Assembly: GCA_947579605.1 (NCBI GenBank)
Contig: OX388316.1
Span: forward strand, 12,341,290 to 12,405,289
From: Athripsodes cinereus
Lineage: Eukaryota; Arthropoda; Insecta; Trichoptera; Leptoceridae
Length of the DNA: 64,000 bases
Direction of reading: 5' to 3'
The position numbers were made by a program, and so were the translations under genes. The notes under the pieces are model-generated. The model was not told where the DNA came from, did not search any database, and saw only the letters and a program-made list of their open reading frames with translations. Positions 22,816-35,743 of the stretch are shown piece by piece (position 1 is the first letter of the stretch; each line of letters starts with the position of its first letter).

Positions 22816-23888
22816 GAACCGTCAAAATGGAAAAGTTTGAGCAGTGAAGACATGAAGGATAACAATCGTTATTTGAAATGTCACTTTAAAGATTATACTG
22901 TGCACCTATGTATGTGAATAAGTGGTGTAAAAAATATTCACCATTTTTAAAGTTTTTGTATCTTATTTTAAAGCTTATTTCCTACAGCTACCTATAACTG
23001 TAACATCACAGCAATTACTAACCTTATTTTCATGAACACATTTTACATAATATTATTATATACCACAAATTGATACATATATATTTACGTGATGTTTACG
23101 AATATCTGATATATACAGGATACTCGAAAACTTACAGAAAAGACTGGGAGATATATTGTTTGTGAAGAACTCCGCAGAACCACTAGGTATTCGTAAAATA
23201 TCGCAATAAAGATATTTGACATCTTTAAATCAGTCACGAGGTAAGCCAACCTATCTGAATGTATTATTTTTAAATCATAAATTTTTCACGGAAGTAGGTA
23301 TATAGGTACAATATCGAGTAAAATAAACAGTCTCCTCACACAACTGTTGGCGTAATTTACCTAGATGCATTTGTAAGGAGAAAGTACAAACTTAATCATA
23401 TGAAATCAGATTAAAATACAAAGTATGTTATATGAGTTTCAGCATTTTTTTTATTCATTTTTACATTTACGCTCAAAGTGAGTGGTTTTATATCTGATGT
23501 AGGCACAAATATCATTACTTTCCATATAATTTACTATCGGTTTTTTATATTTTTTTTTTTTCGATTTTTCATCATTATCACAGAAATGACAGCAAACATT
23601 TGGTTTTACCAAAAAAAATACAATATTACAAAATGGAGCATAGGCTTTAGCGAGTTTATATTTATATAGTTTAAAACCCGGCTTCGCTCTGGAAATAATT
23701 ATCATTAAAAAAAATCGAAATAAGCAAATGTTAAGCATTTCTGAGTAATTTCAAATATTGATGAAAATTAAAACTTTTTCATAATTTGTTAATTAATTTT
23801 AATATTTATCATTTTTTTTAAACATCCCATTCAATTTTGGTAACACGGTATCACTTTACTCTAAATGCTTAATATTTTTTTTTTTTAA
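22816..23888. other. AT-rich stretch, weak family A scrap
   Basis: At about 23185-23262, words like ACTAGGTATTCGTAAAATAT and AATCAGTCACGAGGTAAGCC echo the first half of family A, but the similarity is poor. Opposite-strand frames at 23451-23738 run through low-complexity Lys/Phe-rich sequence and are not genes. Confidence 0.4.
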
Positions 23889-24054
23889 GAAGATATATCT
23901 GGGTTTTGTTATAAACCCAAATACAACCTTATACACCTTTCACAGTAAGTTAAAAGCTTGTGTCGTGAAAGGGGAGTTTGCCGGCACCTGGGATCGAACC
24001 ACGGACCCCTTGTCCATGAGGCCGAGGCTCTACCTCCAGGCTACCGACGAACTC
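23889..24054 (-). mobile_element. tRNA-derived SINE (family S)
   Basis: Read on the minus strand: TCGTCGGTAGCCTGGAGGTA (A-box region), GGTTCGATCCC (B box, complement of 23990-24000), TGCCGGCAAACTCCCC, ACACAAGCTTTTA, AAGGTGTATAAGGTTG, and a 3' hairpin formed by GGGTTTATAAC and AAAACCC. A poly-A (T-run at 23874-23886) follows. It closely matches the plus-strand copy at 37995-38172. The head-plus-tail layout is that of a Pol III SINE. No target duplication is evident. Confidence 0.8.
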
Positions 24055-24088
24055 ATATGACAATAAATTTAAATATATCTTCTTTCTT

Positions 24089-24280
24089 TGTGGACGACCA
24101 AGGATCAAATGGAATGATAATCTAAAGCAAATCCTACAGGACGACCACGTGTTGAGTACATTGAACAGGAGAACATGCATGAGGAATTGTACGACAGTGA
24201 CAGAAGCGAAAGATGTCTGGAAGGATAGAAGGAAGTGGCGCTCGATCCTTTCTGCCTACTTCGCGAGGGAAGCGCCGTGA
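24089..24280 (+). mobile_element. LINE family C, intact C-terminal end
   Basis: An unbroken 63-codon frame encodes CGRPRIKWNDNLKQIL, then LNRRTCMRNCTTVTEAKD, VWKDRRKWRSILSAYF and a TGA at 24278-24280 that overlaps the tail motif GCCGTGATGGTATG. This is the terminal segment of a LINE whose stop codon lies inside the 3'-end sequence shared with family A. It is 5'-truncated and lies 35 bp from the SINE at 23889. Confidence 0.8.
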
Positions 24281-24289
24281 TGGTATGTA

Positions 24290-25110
24290 GGTACATATGA
24301 TAAATTTCAATTTGCATAATTGTAAATCATCTCTTAAAGATGGCAAACATTGAGTACTATTTATTTTCTTTCTTCCAAGTCCAGAAAAGTTATCTATCAA
24401 AAACATAATAGGTATATTATTAAATAATTACATATTTACAGAATTACTTTAACATTTATAATACATTTAGATATGTTGATGAGTACCAACATAATTATTA
24501 TATATTTTTTACAAACTATAACGACAACTCTTTCTCTTTACGACATAATGAGAGGGTATTAGTTTATATGGACAGTCCTCGAATAATGATTAAGTGTACG
24601 ACATGGTGCAACCTACCTAATAATGACACCTTATGGCACCGATTCATAATATAATTGAATACTCAATGTAGGTATTGTTATACTTACTTACACGTATATT
24701 ACCTACAAATTACGTAACGGGCAAATACGAAATACGGTCGTAGAATATTTTTCCTTCATTCATGCTCAAAAAAATCTCACAAATATGCCGGATGAGATTA
24801 ACAGAATCAACAAGTCCCGTCTCTGAAAGAGAACTTTTAATGTCTTGGGCATGTCAGCTGGAATCGACATCCAGAGGACGTTCGATAAAAAGCAACATAA
24901 TATAACATTCAGAGGCAAACTGAAAACGTCTCTCTTCTTCCACCGTTGAAATGGACACTCCATTAAGCGGCGCTGAAAAATTACCAGAATTAATGTACAT
25001 AGTCTGTAAGCTTACTACATGCCTATAATGGGCATCAGTTCATCCTATATTAAAAAAAAAGTCTTAAGATAGATGGTATACCTACCTTCCTCGTTAACCA
25101 CAAAATAATC
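24290..25110. other. AT-rich stretch without recognised features
   Basis: The region 24766-24963 is GC-richer and has a 65-codon minus frame (MECPFQRWKKRD start) without a recognised domain. It could be part of an old mobile element. Confidence 0.4.
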
Positions 25111-25198
25111 AGCATCTTCAATTCGGCGTTGACGAATGCAACACATCCTTAATCTATTTTCTTTATGACTACTCACTTGTGAGATATGTTGTGGTAAT
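25111..25198 (+). repeat. Repeat family A, degenerate copy
   Basis: AGCATCTTCAATTCGGCGTTG, then CTACTCACTTGTGAGATATG and TTGTGGTAAT follow the family order but are diverged, with the middle shortened. Confidence 0.45.
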
Positions 25199-25894
25199 AA
25201 AAATCGATTCATGAAGAATTTTTTTTAATTCGTCTGATTTCAAAATTTTACTTGAGTACGCACACATACCTACATACGGATTGATTACTTTCTATATACA
25301 TGTATTACCTATACATATACCCAAGATGTTGTAATGTTTACTTACTTATTATTTAGTAGTGTGTAGGTACTGTGTATTATTTACTATCTGTGTATGTGTG
25401 TATGTAGCTAGATGATAGGTTATGAATGTGCTTGAGGTGAAAAAGTGACAGTTGTCCACAACAATTAGGCAACTGTGGGACGGACTTGTCACGAACACTG
25501 ATATAAAAACGCAACCTGCATAGGTTGACCATCATTCTAAAATTGATTTTAATTAAATTTATAATACACCCACACCTCTAAGTAAATTCAAAGCACTTTG
25601 TACTTCATTACTTACGAACATTGGGCCAATATAAACCATCAATTATAATAAGTAATTTATTTATTATAAAATTCTTCAGTATCTTTTCAGTCTTCTGAGC
25701 TTGATATATTTCTATTTTTTTGAAGAAATATTAGTTTAGCATTTTCATGAGTTTTTTTTTTATTTATTTATTTTAAAATATTTTCACGAGTATTTTTTTA
25801 TCATTTACACAAGTAGGTATATATAAAAACACTATTTATAGATTAGCTACACTAGCCTCATGGCTGTGTTGTGGCCGAGTGCCTACATAATATT

Positions 25895-26533
25895 CTTCTT
25901 CTTCTTCTTCTTAGTCAGCCATCTCTCCACTGCTGGATATAGGCCTCTTCCAAACTCTTCCAATCGTTGCGGTCCTGTGCCCTCTGTATCCATTTCCTTC
26001 CCGCGATTGGAGTTATGTCGTCAGTCCATCTCTTTGTGGTCTGCCGATGCTTCTTTTGCTACTCCATGGTCGCCATTTGAGGATTCAAGGAGTCCATCTA
26101 CCGTCGTTTCGTCTCACAACATGACCCGCCCATTGCCACTTAAGCTTTGCAACACAATCCATAATATCTGTGACTTTTGTTAGGTGTCTGATGTCTTCGT
26201 TTCTAATTTTATCTCTCAGACTCACCCCTAACATTCGTCTTTAACATTCGTCCTAACATAGATCTTTGTGAGCATTTTAGCTTGTGGACACTTGCTGCAG
26301 TTAGCGATATGGTTTCTAGTCCATATGTTGTCACTGGGAGAATACATGTTTCGTAGACTTTCTTCTTTAGGTTTCTTGGGATATCTTTACTGGTGAGTAT
26401 ATTTTTCAATTTTCCAAATGCTGCCCAGCCCAGGCCTATTCTTCTGGGTATCTCTGCAGTTTGGTTTTCCCTTCCAATTTTGATCTTATGTCCAAGGTAT
26501 ATGTATTCATTTACTGCCTCTATGTATTTGTAA
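25895..26533 (-). mobile_element. LINE family G, longest copy, with 11-bp target duplication
   Basis: The minus strand encodes the end of the reverse transcriptase domain and the C-terminus: AVNEYIYLGHKIKIGRENQT, RRIGLGWAAFGKLKNIL, KKKVYETCILPVTTYGLET, then after frame breaks near 26210 a WRPWS/GRPQKRWTDD-type tail and a final AY stretch. The 3' tail is (GAA)n, seen as TTC repeats at 25895-25911. TACATAATATT flanks it at 25884-25894 and 26534-26544. The YLGH and ETCILPV/TYGLET motifs are standard for the thumb region of insect LINEs. It is 5'-truncated with frameshifts, so inactive. Confidence 0.9.
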
Positions 26534-26544
26534 TACATAATATT

Positions 26545-27264
26545 ATCTTGCTTAAATATGAGATTTAAAAAATACTTTATTTCCTTTTGTTTCGTGAATT
26601 ACTATAAGTACATAGGTATTACAATCGAAATAAAACATTGATGACATTATCGATTGCTCAAATTTTGCTAAATTATTTACCATTATTAATTAAAAATATA
26701 CCAAATAGGCAACATTGTCACCCTAAATTTAAAAAGAAAGCATTCAATTCTCGCCGTCTCTCTTCGACTTACAAAAAAAAATAACATCGCTTATTTTAAA
26801 ACCATCGACTTCAGAACAAAAACATTAACGTAATGATGCATTTCCATAAATAAAAAGTTAAAAAAATCAACTCTGGTTCTTATGATCGACACACCCTGTA
26901 GACAGGTGTCGTCGGTGCTACAGTAAAAGGACATGCTATATTTATTAGGTACCTATATATGTCCTGCATTATTGATGATTTAATTATATCGGTGGATAGA
27001 ACACATCCTGTATTGAACTATTTTCAGTACTTAGCAATAAATGTGTCACAGTGTTAACACTATTAATTGCAATGAAATTATTACTAGTTATTGCACCTGT
27101 CTTGTCCAGTATATGCATGTAGCCAGAATATGAGAGGTAAGTAATTGTAAAAAGATAATTATATTTCATTTTTTACTCTAATTCATTCCGGCAGAAAATA
27201 TGTCTCCATCTCTTTTCTATAGTATGTTTTCGACTGCCTGCGACTTACACATTCTTACTTATTC
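26545..27264. other. AT-rich stretch with a lone TIR-like end
   Basis: Apart from the TIR-like motif at 26885-26897 (listed separately), I see no assignable feature. Confidence 0.45.
26885..26897. repeat. Lone end of the AGGGTGTGTCG element
   Basis: ATCGACACACCCT is identical to the reverse complement of the first 13 bases of the element at 17693. No partner end is visible within several hundred bases on the left, so this is either the relic of a related non-autonomous copy or a chance match. Confidence 0.4.
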
Positions 27265-27570
27265 TTAAGACATCACAAATAAGTCATTTAATATCTTCAA
27301 TTCAGCGATAAAGTACGAATGCCACCAATCCTTAATGACATATTTTTAATAGGCACGGAGAGGACAGCATGTATGATCATTCTATACAGTTCGTACACTG
27401 GATTCTCCATTCTTGGAAAATGCTGTTATGGTATGGATGAACAATCACTTTATCTTATGATTACGGCATCCGAAAACGCGTGTAGAACGTAATATTTCTG
27501 TACGTGTGTCAATAATTGGAGTTATTAATCAAAAATGCATTGACGATTATAATGTTATTATTTTACAATA
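27265..27570 (+). repeat. Repeat family A copy plus downstream shared block
   Basis: 27265-27436 follows family A (ATCTTCAATTCAGCGATAAAG, GGCACGGAGAGGACAGCATG, GCTGTTATGGTATGG). The next ~130 bases (with GCGTGTAGAACGTAATATTTC and GTGTGTCAATAATTG) match 36905-37080, which also follows a family A end. The downstream block is therefore part of a larger repeat or a duplicated segment. The lines ATGACGATTATAATGTTATTATTTTACAA are also shared in diverged form. Confidence 0.65.
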
Positions 27571-28280
27571 TTCAAGACAGGTGTTACTTTAAAAGAAAAT
27601 GTTATTATTCAAAGACTAAAGGACAAATTGAATTTGATTTTTCATGATATTAAAAACGAAAGAATACCACAACAAATGTTGTCAGTTTACAAGGGAGAAG
27701 AATAATAATACTTCAAAAACAATCAAAATGAATGATGGTTCTGACACATTAGCAAAATTTCAATTAAACTTTGGACATAAACTGAGAGACGATGCTTGTA
27801 TATTATAAAATTTCTTTTTTTTTTATTTTAAATTGGCGTTCCATTTTTAAAATGGATCTCCGTCGGATCTTGGTCGAATCCTTTTTGTTCATTAATTTGT
27901 AATGTATCAAGACTCTGACGGTCAATTAATTAATGTCAGATAATATTCACGCGAACCATCTCAGGACTTAAATTATGTGAGTGCTGAACTATAATTAAAT
28001 GCTTCGTATGAAATTGACTTGGGTGCATTCACATTGAAATTACATTACTATGTAAATTTTTATTTATAGTTTTTAATTCAAGTACTTATTTATCATTAGG
28101 TATATTAATTGTCTGAAATATGTTACATTTTGCTAGAAATGTTTGGCTGGAAAAATTATATACCTATCTACTGAACCTATTTTATATTATTATATATTAT
28201 TTTATTATTTTTTATAGCATACAGAGGATATTCTGTAGATATACATACCTATATACAGTGATCTTAGTGAGTTTCTACAC

Positions 28281-28355
28281 CTATGCCCTCACGCCATGTC
28301 CCTAGTGGAGTGGGCAGAGAGAACGAAACGCCATATTGCTCTATCGTTACATACC
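28281..28355 (-). mobile_element. LINE family C, 3' fragment
   Basis: The plus strand CCCTCACGCCATGTCCCTAG, then GTGGGCAGAGAGAACGAAACG is the antisense of the LINE C end (CGTTCTCTCTGCC, GCGTGAGGG). It is short and 5'-truncated. Plus-strand frames across it are incidental. Confidence 0.65.
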
Positions 28356-31079
28356 TACCTTTTTTGCTCTATTCGCGCAATTTTACCTACGTACATATAA
28401 GCACGAAAATTTCTTTTAAACAACATTCAACCGTTCTTAAGAGTAGGTACCTACCTGACTATTGGAATATGATTTTATACAAAGAAAGATCGATAAAAAT
28501 AGACATTGAATAATTACAAAATACTCCAATACACTTCAGAAAATACAGATACAAGGTCAACCTAAATCCTTATTTATTTTCTTCGAAAATTTAACCGAAA
28601 ATTGTGTCTTTTTTTGCAGCCTAATTCTTCCATCCACTTAACTTTTTATTCATACAAATCGCCACCCCTAAGTAATCAGAGATGAAGGTGTTCGGAAGGG
28701 TATTTGAAAGAATTTGAAGGATGTTGACAGAATCTACAACGCTACTTGTTTGTAGATATTCGATTCTTTCGATTCTCAAGCTTAAGATGACTGCTAATAC
28801 CGCCTCTCAAAATGATTTATAATACTTGCATACTTAAAATAAAAGAGAAAATTAAATCAAAATACATTTCAAAAATCATTTACCTATAATATGTACAATA
28901 ATATTATTACATATATAGTTTTGTATCCAATTCATTTTTTTAAGAACTAAGTAGTCTTTCAGTAATATAGTTACAAATATACATAATAATTATATTATTA
29001 CATTAGGTACGTAAATAAAGTCAATAATTTATACTCGTAGAAATCGATGAATATAGTAGGTATACCTACCCATGCTGATTCAGAAAATGTTACGATGGCC
29101 AGTGTGACGTGTGATTCCCGGCCAAGGCAAAATTAAAAATATGTCCTTTTTCAAGTCGTCCTGGATCTAGATGTTACAAAATTATATTATGTATGTATAG
29201 ATGTATACGTGTTTCGGGAATTATATTATGAATTGTATTGTAAAGGTAGTACGCATAATACAAAAATTCATAAAATATTAGTTTGGGATTAATTCCATTT
29301 TATGAATTGTCCATTTATGTTATACCTATGCTATAGGTAATGAAATTTAAAAAAAAATGTTTTTTTATGTATCTATTGGAAAAAAAAACACTTGTTATTT
29401 TAAATCATTGTGGAATACTTCTGCCTAAGCACCGACACAGCGAATATGTTATCTTATAGTTTTGAACTAAGTATCCTTCTAGTTGCTAGAAGTTTAGGGT
29501 GAAAAAATGAAAATTCCAAGTTGAAATCATATTTTAAATTTAGACGTTCTTGATTGGTTCGAATAAAATACTTAATATTTTATCGTTCTTGCAGGTATCA
29601 AAAGCAATTTATTCATACAACGAATACTTATTATAATAACTCTATATACTTATATATCAAACCTATAAAAGCCTGTTATTCATTACACGTCATAAAAAAT
29701 AACATGATATTGCATTAAACATGTGTATTTTATCTCCCATTAAATCGAGTATTTCCAAAAAACATACAATTTTATTTGTTTATCTTCAATTTTATGCCAC
29801 ATATGTAATATCTATCTACAACATGGGTATAATTTTGATATCGCATTTTAATTAAAAGCTCATAAACTCCAAACTCGATATTATTTTAATGTACGTCCCC
29901 AGACCACGATTTTATCAATTTTATATAGATAACTAACAAATTTATGGTCAAAACGCGTAAAAATAACGTGTTTGGACACCTGTCACTTGAAAATGATGAC
30001 AGTGAAAAAGTAAATTTAATATCGGGATTGTACCTACCTACTTGGGTAAATTGTTATTGAATATAATAATACTTTCCTGTATATTATTTGTTACGAATCG
30101 AACCTGTCACTATTGTTTTGACCTATATTGTGAGATTCAAAATTCGAATATGCCGTGTTAAATTAATATCTCTATTATAATACATACGTTTTATTTTCCA
30201 TTTTTGTACTGAACACATCAATGGTTGATGCCTTGTGAAGGAAACATTAAAAATTGGTGCATAATTTGAATTGACATAAATCTTTAAAAACATAAAAGTA
30301 GATCCATTTTTTTTGCTTATGCAGTTTTTGATTTAGCAAGATCTATCAAATCAATTATAAAAATTCCCCATCTTTGCCTGGTCTGGTACTGCCGTCTTTA
30401 CATTTTGAAAATGTAGATACTTAGCAATTTAATTTAGACTCATAGCAATTTAATACTCTCCCAGGAAACAACGTTTTTGAATTTTGAAAATGGTATAGGT
30501 TAATTATTTATTTATTTATTTATTTATTTCCACATTCCTATGTTTTTGGTACTGCATGCAATGGGAATTTTCAAAAAATTAACTCGATTGTGGCAATCAT
30601 CCTACAATATATTATTATGACATGAAATAGGTACTTTCACGAGATCTTCAAACCATTACATAATTAATACTCTAGGTAGGTAGGCACAATACCTACATAC
30701 CTACTTACCTAATATAAATTAATTTTAAGTACCCTGTTTTTCCCTAAACGAGTGCGGAATGTCCGTTCTATGATAGGTGTAGGTGATAACATAATATCAA
30801 TAATTACATATTATTACTATAGATAAGTATGTAATATTTAATATTATTATGTACATATGTAGACATAGGCAATTCACTTGATCCAGATATACTTATTACA
30901 GCGCAAGATTGTATCGATGTAATGATAATAAATGTGACGCATCATTATCGATTGATGTGAAACACGCAAATAGGGATGTAACTAGCAAAACTTTTCACAT
31001 CTAAAAAAGTCACTAAATATTTATATTTTTAAGTATTTGTATTTTTCAAACACAAAGACAATTTTATTTATTGGTACAT
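28356..31079. other. Long AT-rich stretch without recognised genes
   Basis: It contains a TTTA microsatellite at 30503-30529, GGTACC words and a slightly GC-richer patch at 29085-29130 (GATGGCCAGTGTGACGTG) that might be an old repeat. Nothing else is assignable. Confidence 0.45.
30503..30529. repeat. (TTTA)n microsatellite
   Basis: About six perfect TTTA units, preceded by TTAATTA. Confidence 0.9.
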
Positions 31080-31088
31080 ATTATTCTT

Positions 31089-31352
31089 GACGATGACGAT
31101 GGTCCTGGCTGGGACATGTTCTGAGAATGCCCAATGATAGGTGGCCAAAATGAGCGCTGTTCTTTCGTCCGCAAGGGTTCCGTCGGCCCGGGCGTCCCTC
31201 TTTCACAATACACCGTCCCTATGACAACGACATCGGAGCGCAAGGAATGTCGTGGAAAGAGGTGACGCGATTGGCGCAGAGGCGCTCTGAATGGAAGAGG
31301 CTGGTTTCTGCCCTGTGCTCCCGAGAGGAGGGTTGAGGGCGATGAATGAATG
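31089..31352 (+). mobile_element. LINE family B insertion with 9-bp target duplication
   Basis: The plus strand encodes RWSWLGHVLRMPNDRWPK, a TGA stop at 31151-31153 where related copies have Arg, ALFFRPQGFRRPGRPSF, IHRPYDNDI, MSWKEVTRLAQRRSEWK and LVSALCSREEG to a TGA at 31334-31336, then a GATGAATGAATG tail. ATTATTCTT occurs at 31080-31088 and 31353-31361. The single CGA-to-TGA type change and otherwise clean frame indicate a fairly recent, 5'-truncated insertion. The long minus-strand frame over it is a shadow. Confidence 0.85.
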
Positions 31353-31361
31353 ATTATTCTT

Positions 31362-34300
31362 AAAGACCGTTCACTTGTTTGCGAGTGATCATTTATTAAT
31401 TCATTGTTTACTGTACATTGATTACAAACAATTACATAAAAGATAAACATTCAAGTTAGATACAATCAATATACAGAGGACGAGTTTATCGTAAAGGCGC
31501 CATCTCTTCTCTCAACTAACCCAAACCCATTATAGCAGCGATCACTAGTTTTCAGTTCATCTTTTTAAGTGAAATGCGTGACATCACAATTTCGAATAAT
31601 TTGCAGAAATATAAATTTGAAAGTTATTCGGTATTGTGACTTTTCTCAGGCTAATTCACGATGGAAATTATTTTAAACACCCACATAATGTACTTCGGTA
31701 GGTGCAAATCTACTTTTCCGATTTTCATTTAACCTATGTTAAGTGAACATAATTTTAATCCATAGCAAGATATATGTAAGAATAAAAGAATCAACACAAA
31801 ATTTCACACGAATTTGGTAAATTTGTTTAAATTGTAGAACATCATTTTACTCCGTTAAAACATAAATTATGTTTTTATCAACTTAGCTCAAATATTTTTC
31901 GACGCATTTTTTTCGATGGAAAATTCAATTAAAGTTATTGTTTCAGTTCCTAGAGGTATAATGTGTATTATTATTAGTTTACGAGTAAATTCAGAACCCC
32001 ATATTGCATTGCTAACTGGGTTAGATCAACATTATAGTTAGCGACTAAATTATATAGCAGAAAATAAAGTAGGCCTAATAGTTTTTTTTTATATTTTACC
32101 TATGCTACCTACATATTTTTAGGTAGGTACATCCAAAAGAAAGAACGAAAACCATTAGATACTTAAACGAGTATATTTTGACTTAACTTTGTTAGTTTAT
32201 TTACTTATAAGAAGCTGTTCACACTGATATTATGTTATTCATTATTTTCACAATAGGTTCGTAATTACCTAATCAAGAATTTGTTTTTTTCCTATTTTTT
32301 TCAACATTTTGAATGTTATCATTTGTTAATATTGTAGCTATCTGCTTCTCATTGGCTAATAAACCTTAAGCTTCCTTGGAAAATATTTGGTCAATATAGG
32401 TACTATATCTACTATATAGGTAGGTATCTGTTGATAAAACTAATATATTAGAAATTATGATGAAAATGGGAACATTATTTAACAGGTATTGCACAATCTC
32501 TTGTCAGAATTTTACTAACTTGTATAGTAAGGTATCACTCATATAAAATGGTTAGATTCCAACAGGAATGCGAAATTTCGAGGCAAAAGTATTCACCAAG
32601 TCATAATGCTAAACGTCGCAACAACTATTTGATTCTGAAGTTCTCTGATTTCTTATAAGAATCTATCGTCATTATCAAAACGTTTATGTAAACAAACAAA
32701 AAACGTTTGTTTTTCATCCTAAAGAGTAATTGCCACGTGTTTCTATAAAAAATTATTCCTGTTTCCTTTATCGATTTATTTAAAAGACTCATACTACAAC
32801 GGCTAAGTATTAAATATTGATATATTTCTGATCACTTGTAAACGAGTGGATGGGCCTTGAATAGTTGTGGTAAACGACGTAAAACTATGTTTTCATTAAA
32901 ATGCAAAGAACTCTTATCGCAAAAACTGCAATATAAAACAACACGACACTCAATATACAAATAATAATGCAGTTGTTGTTTATTTCACTACCGTGCATAT
33001 TTTAATTTAAAAAATAAATAAATATTGTATCAGGCATTCATAAATTGTTGTGGGTATATAAATCGTCCCCATTAAGCGCTTCTCATCGTGTTGGGGTAAA
33101 GTGCAACTGCGATGTCACCATCGCGTGACAAAAGGCAATCGCACCGCTCCTCTACTGTCCGATGTCTACCTGTGCCAAAGGAAAAGATTTATATTATTTC
33201 ACTATCAAATAAGTTTATCCACAACTAGGTATATTTATATATAATATAAATTATATGTCCCAATGATTCCTGCACAAAATAAACAAGAATATTATAGATA
33301 ACATGAATTGAACTCGATGGTCATGGAAACCATTCAAACTCATGGCATCTTCCAGACTGTTATTCAAAGTACTTATAAACTTGATGACCGGAGTTTTAGG
33401 TAGGTACCTGTATCTTTTAAATTATTTGTGGCGCATAGTGTTGGATCATAACTGATCTTTGAAAGATTTGCCTTTTTTATGTACTTTACATGTTGTTATT
33501 GTCTGCTTTATGCGTATAAATAAACAAACGAATAAATATTATTTTAAAACGAAAATAATGTTTGTGTCACATCAATGAGTGCTGATATAAAAATAAATTG
33601 AACAAAAATATAATTTTGTAGATAACCATTTGGATTCATACTCGAAACATGTACTAATATTTTTCTAAATAGATACATGTAGGTTTCATAAAGTGGCTAA
33701 TGTTATTATAGTCTTATTAGATTTTTAAAAATGTTTTAGGATCGATTCTCGATGTTTACTTTACTAGTATTTATTTATTTTTATTCATTTATACCTATTG
33801 ACAAAAAAGAGATAAATTTATCACAAAAATAGCGATATTCTCCAACGACACCTCAAATTTAAATTCAACAAAAATAGATGGCGTAACTGAATAATAGGCA
33901 TTTATGCATAACTGAAATAAATTGATTTAGAAAAGTAAGTCATCCTATATAATATTAAGAATATCAAGAGATAAGGAAGGTACATATGCCGTACCTACAC
34001 ATATTTAATAAAAATAACACTTTGTATTATATCTACACCTTCCCACAACTCAAACTCCCACAATTTTTTACCTTTAAAAGTTCAGACTTTTACAATACAT
34101 GATAGAACGTCTTTTCTATTTCTTTATTTTGTTTTAATCACATTCTACTACGAATATGCCGTTGCAGGAGATCGTCTTACTGAAAAAAAAAACAATATTA
34201 TTATGAAATAGGTATGTGTATGATTTACTTACCTCATTCATATTTCATATGCATCCTCAAGAATACCTATGTACACTATTCCTTACCAATATTTTACGAG

Positions 34301-35743
34301 GATAATATGTGCGAAGTGGAAAACTATTTGAGGAATTTTCATAATATTATTAAAATGCATAAAATGGAAAAATGCTCACGAGATCTTGTTGAAAATATTC
34401 AGGTCTAGGTATTTGATATTATTAGTATGCAGTATTGAAAGAGAAAATAATATAAAATTTAGCACGTAGACAGAGCTGTGTGAAGAAAGGGTTGCTTTGT
34501 TTATACCTATATTATATTATTATAACTTACGTAACGATACAATATTCTTATTGGACTTAGTACCAAGTAATACGTTGTATGAGAATGGATGCTGATCTAC
34601 ATAAGTGGATCGCGAACATTATATAAAGTAACAAACGTTATGCAGGACAGTTCTATTGCAAAAGGATCATCGTATGAAATCAAGTAGTCAACGTATTTTA
34701 CGGTTTCCTTCACGATATAGTGTTGCAAAGGTTCAATAAAATATACCTAGTTCTGCTATCGCAACTGTGGAATACATTGTATTTCATTAGAGCTCTAGTA
34801 CAACACAATGTATATTCTTACTTTACTCTATAGTGTGAAATCGTTAATTTGAATGAGATAGAGATTTTATGATGAAAAGTAAAATATATGTGATACAAGA
34901 ATCTCATTGAAAAGTGTGTATATTTTGACGATTGACGATTTTCACATTGCATTGCATCTAGTACCTAATAGCTCCTTAGCTCGTAATACCAGAAACGCAT
35001 AAAATGTATGTAAATTAAAAGTACTTATTTTCTTCACTTCGAAGAACGTCAACTGTAATAGAAAATAATAAAAATTAAAAAATATATTTATTACCCTCTT
35101 ACATGTCGAGGACATGTAGATATCTAATATTATGTGACTATTTAAATAAAAACACGTGGAAATATCCCTAAGTAGAAAACAATTTAATTACAACATTTTA
35201 AAAGTTAATTAGGTGTTAAGATATAATAAATAAAGACGTTACACATGGACAGTTTTCATTCATGAGTATAACGAGTGTGTTTTTAAAAAGACAATACACT
35301 TACTCACCTATAAATTTCAATAATGACTCATTTATTTTCACCGTTCATTGGAGCTTATAAAGTCGGTGGAAAGTGTTTTAAAAACAATAATATTGTGTAT
35401 CAAAATAGCATCCGGAGGTAGCCCTAGACAGAACTTCTAAGTTCTAACTTGGGCGCTTTTAATTTAAGTTGATAGATGATCAAAATAGACCTATCAACAC
35501 ATAACTATAGTGCGTGCAACTAATAAAAATAACATGATTATGAATAAAATAGCCTATGAACGTTATTTTCAGATGCTAATAATTTATATATCTATTTTTT
35601 TCGCCTACCTAAATAGCAAAATCAAATAACGAAAACTTTGCAATCGACAACTTTTGTTCGTAAATCTATGGTCCGTAAATGAAAAGGTAGGTATACCTAT
35701 ACAACTTCTTAATTAAAGAATCTAATACAATAAAAATAAAATA
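31362..35743. other. Long AT-rich stretch without recognised genes
   Basis: A GC-richer island at about 33060-33180 (CATTAAGCGCTTCTCATCG, CAACTGCGATGTCACCATCG, CAATCGCACCGCTCC) stands out and may be a fragment of an unrecognised element. The 64-codon frame at 34214-34408 has no domain. The rest is AT-rich DNA with no repeat I can name. Confidence 0.45.

Noticed and set aside
31064..31450. 128-codon minus-strand frame
   Set aside because: It is the antisense shadow of the LINE family B C-terminus at 31089-31352.
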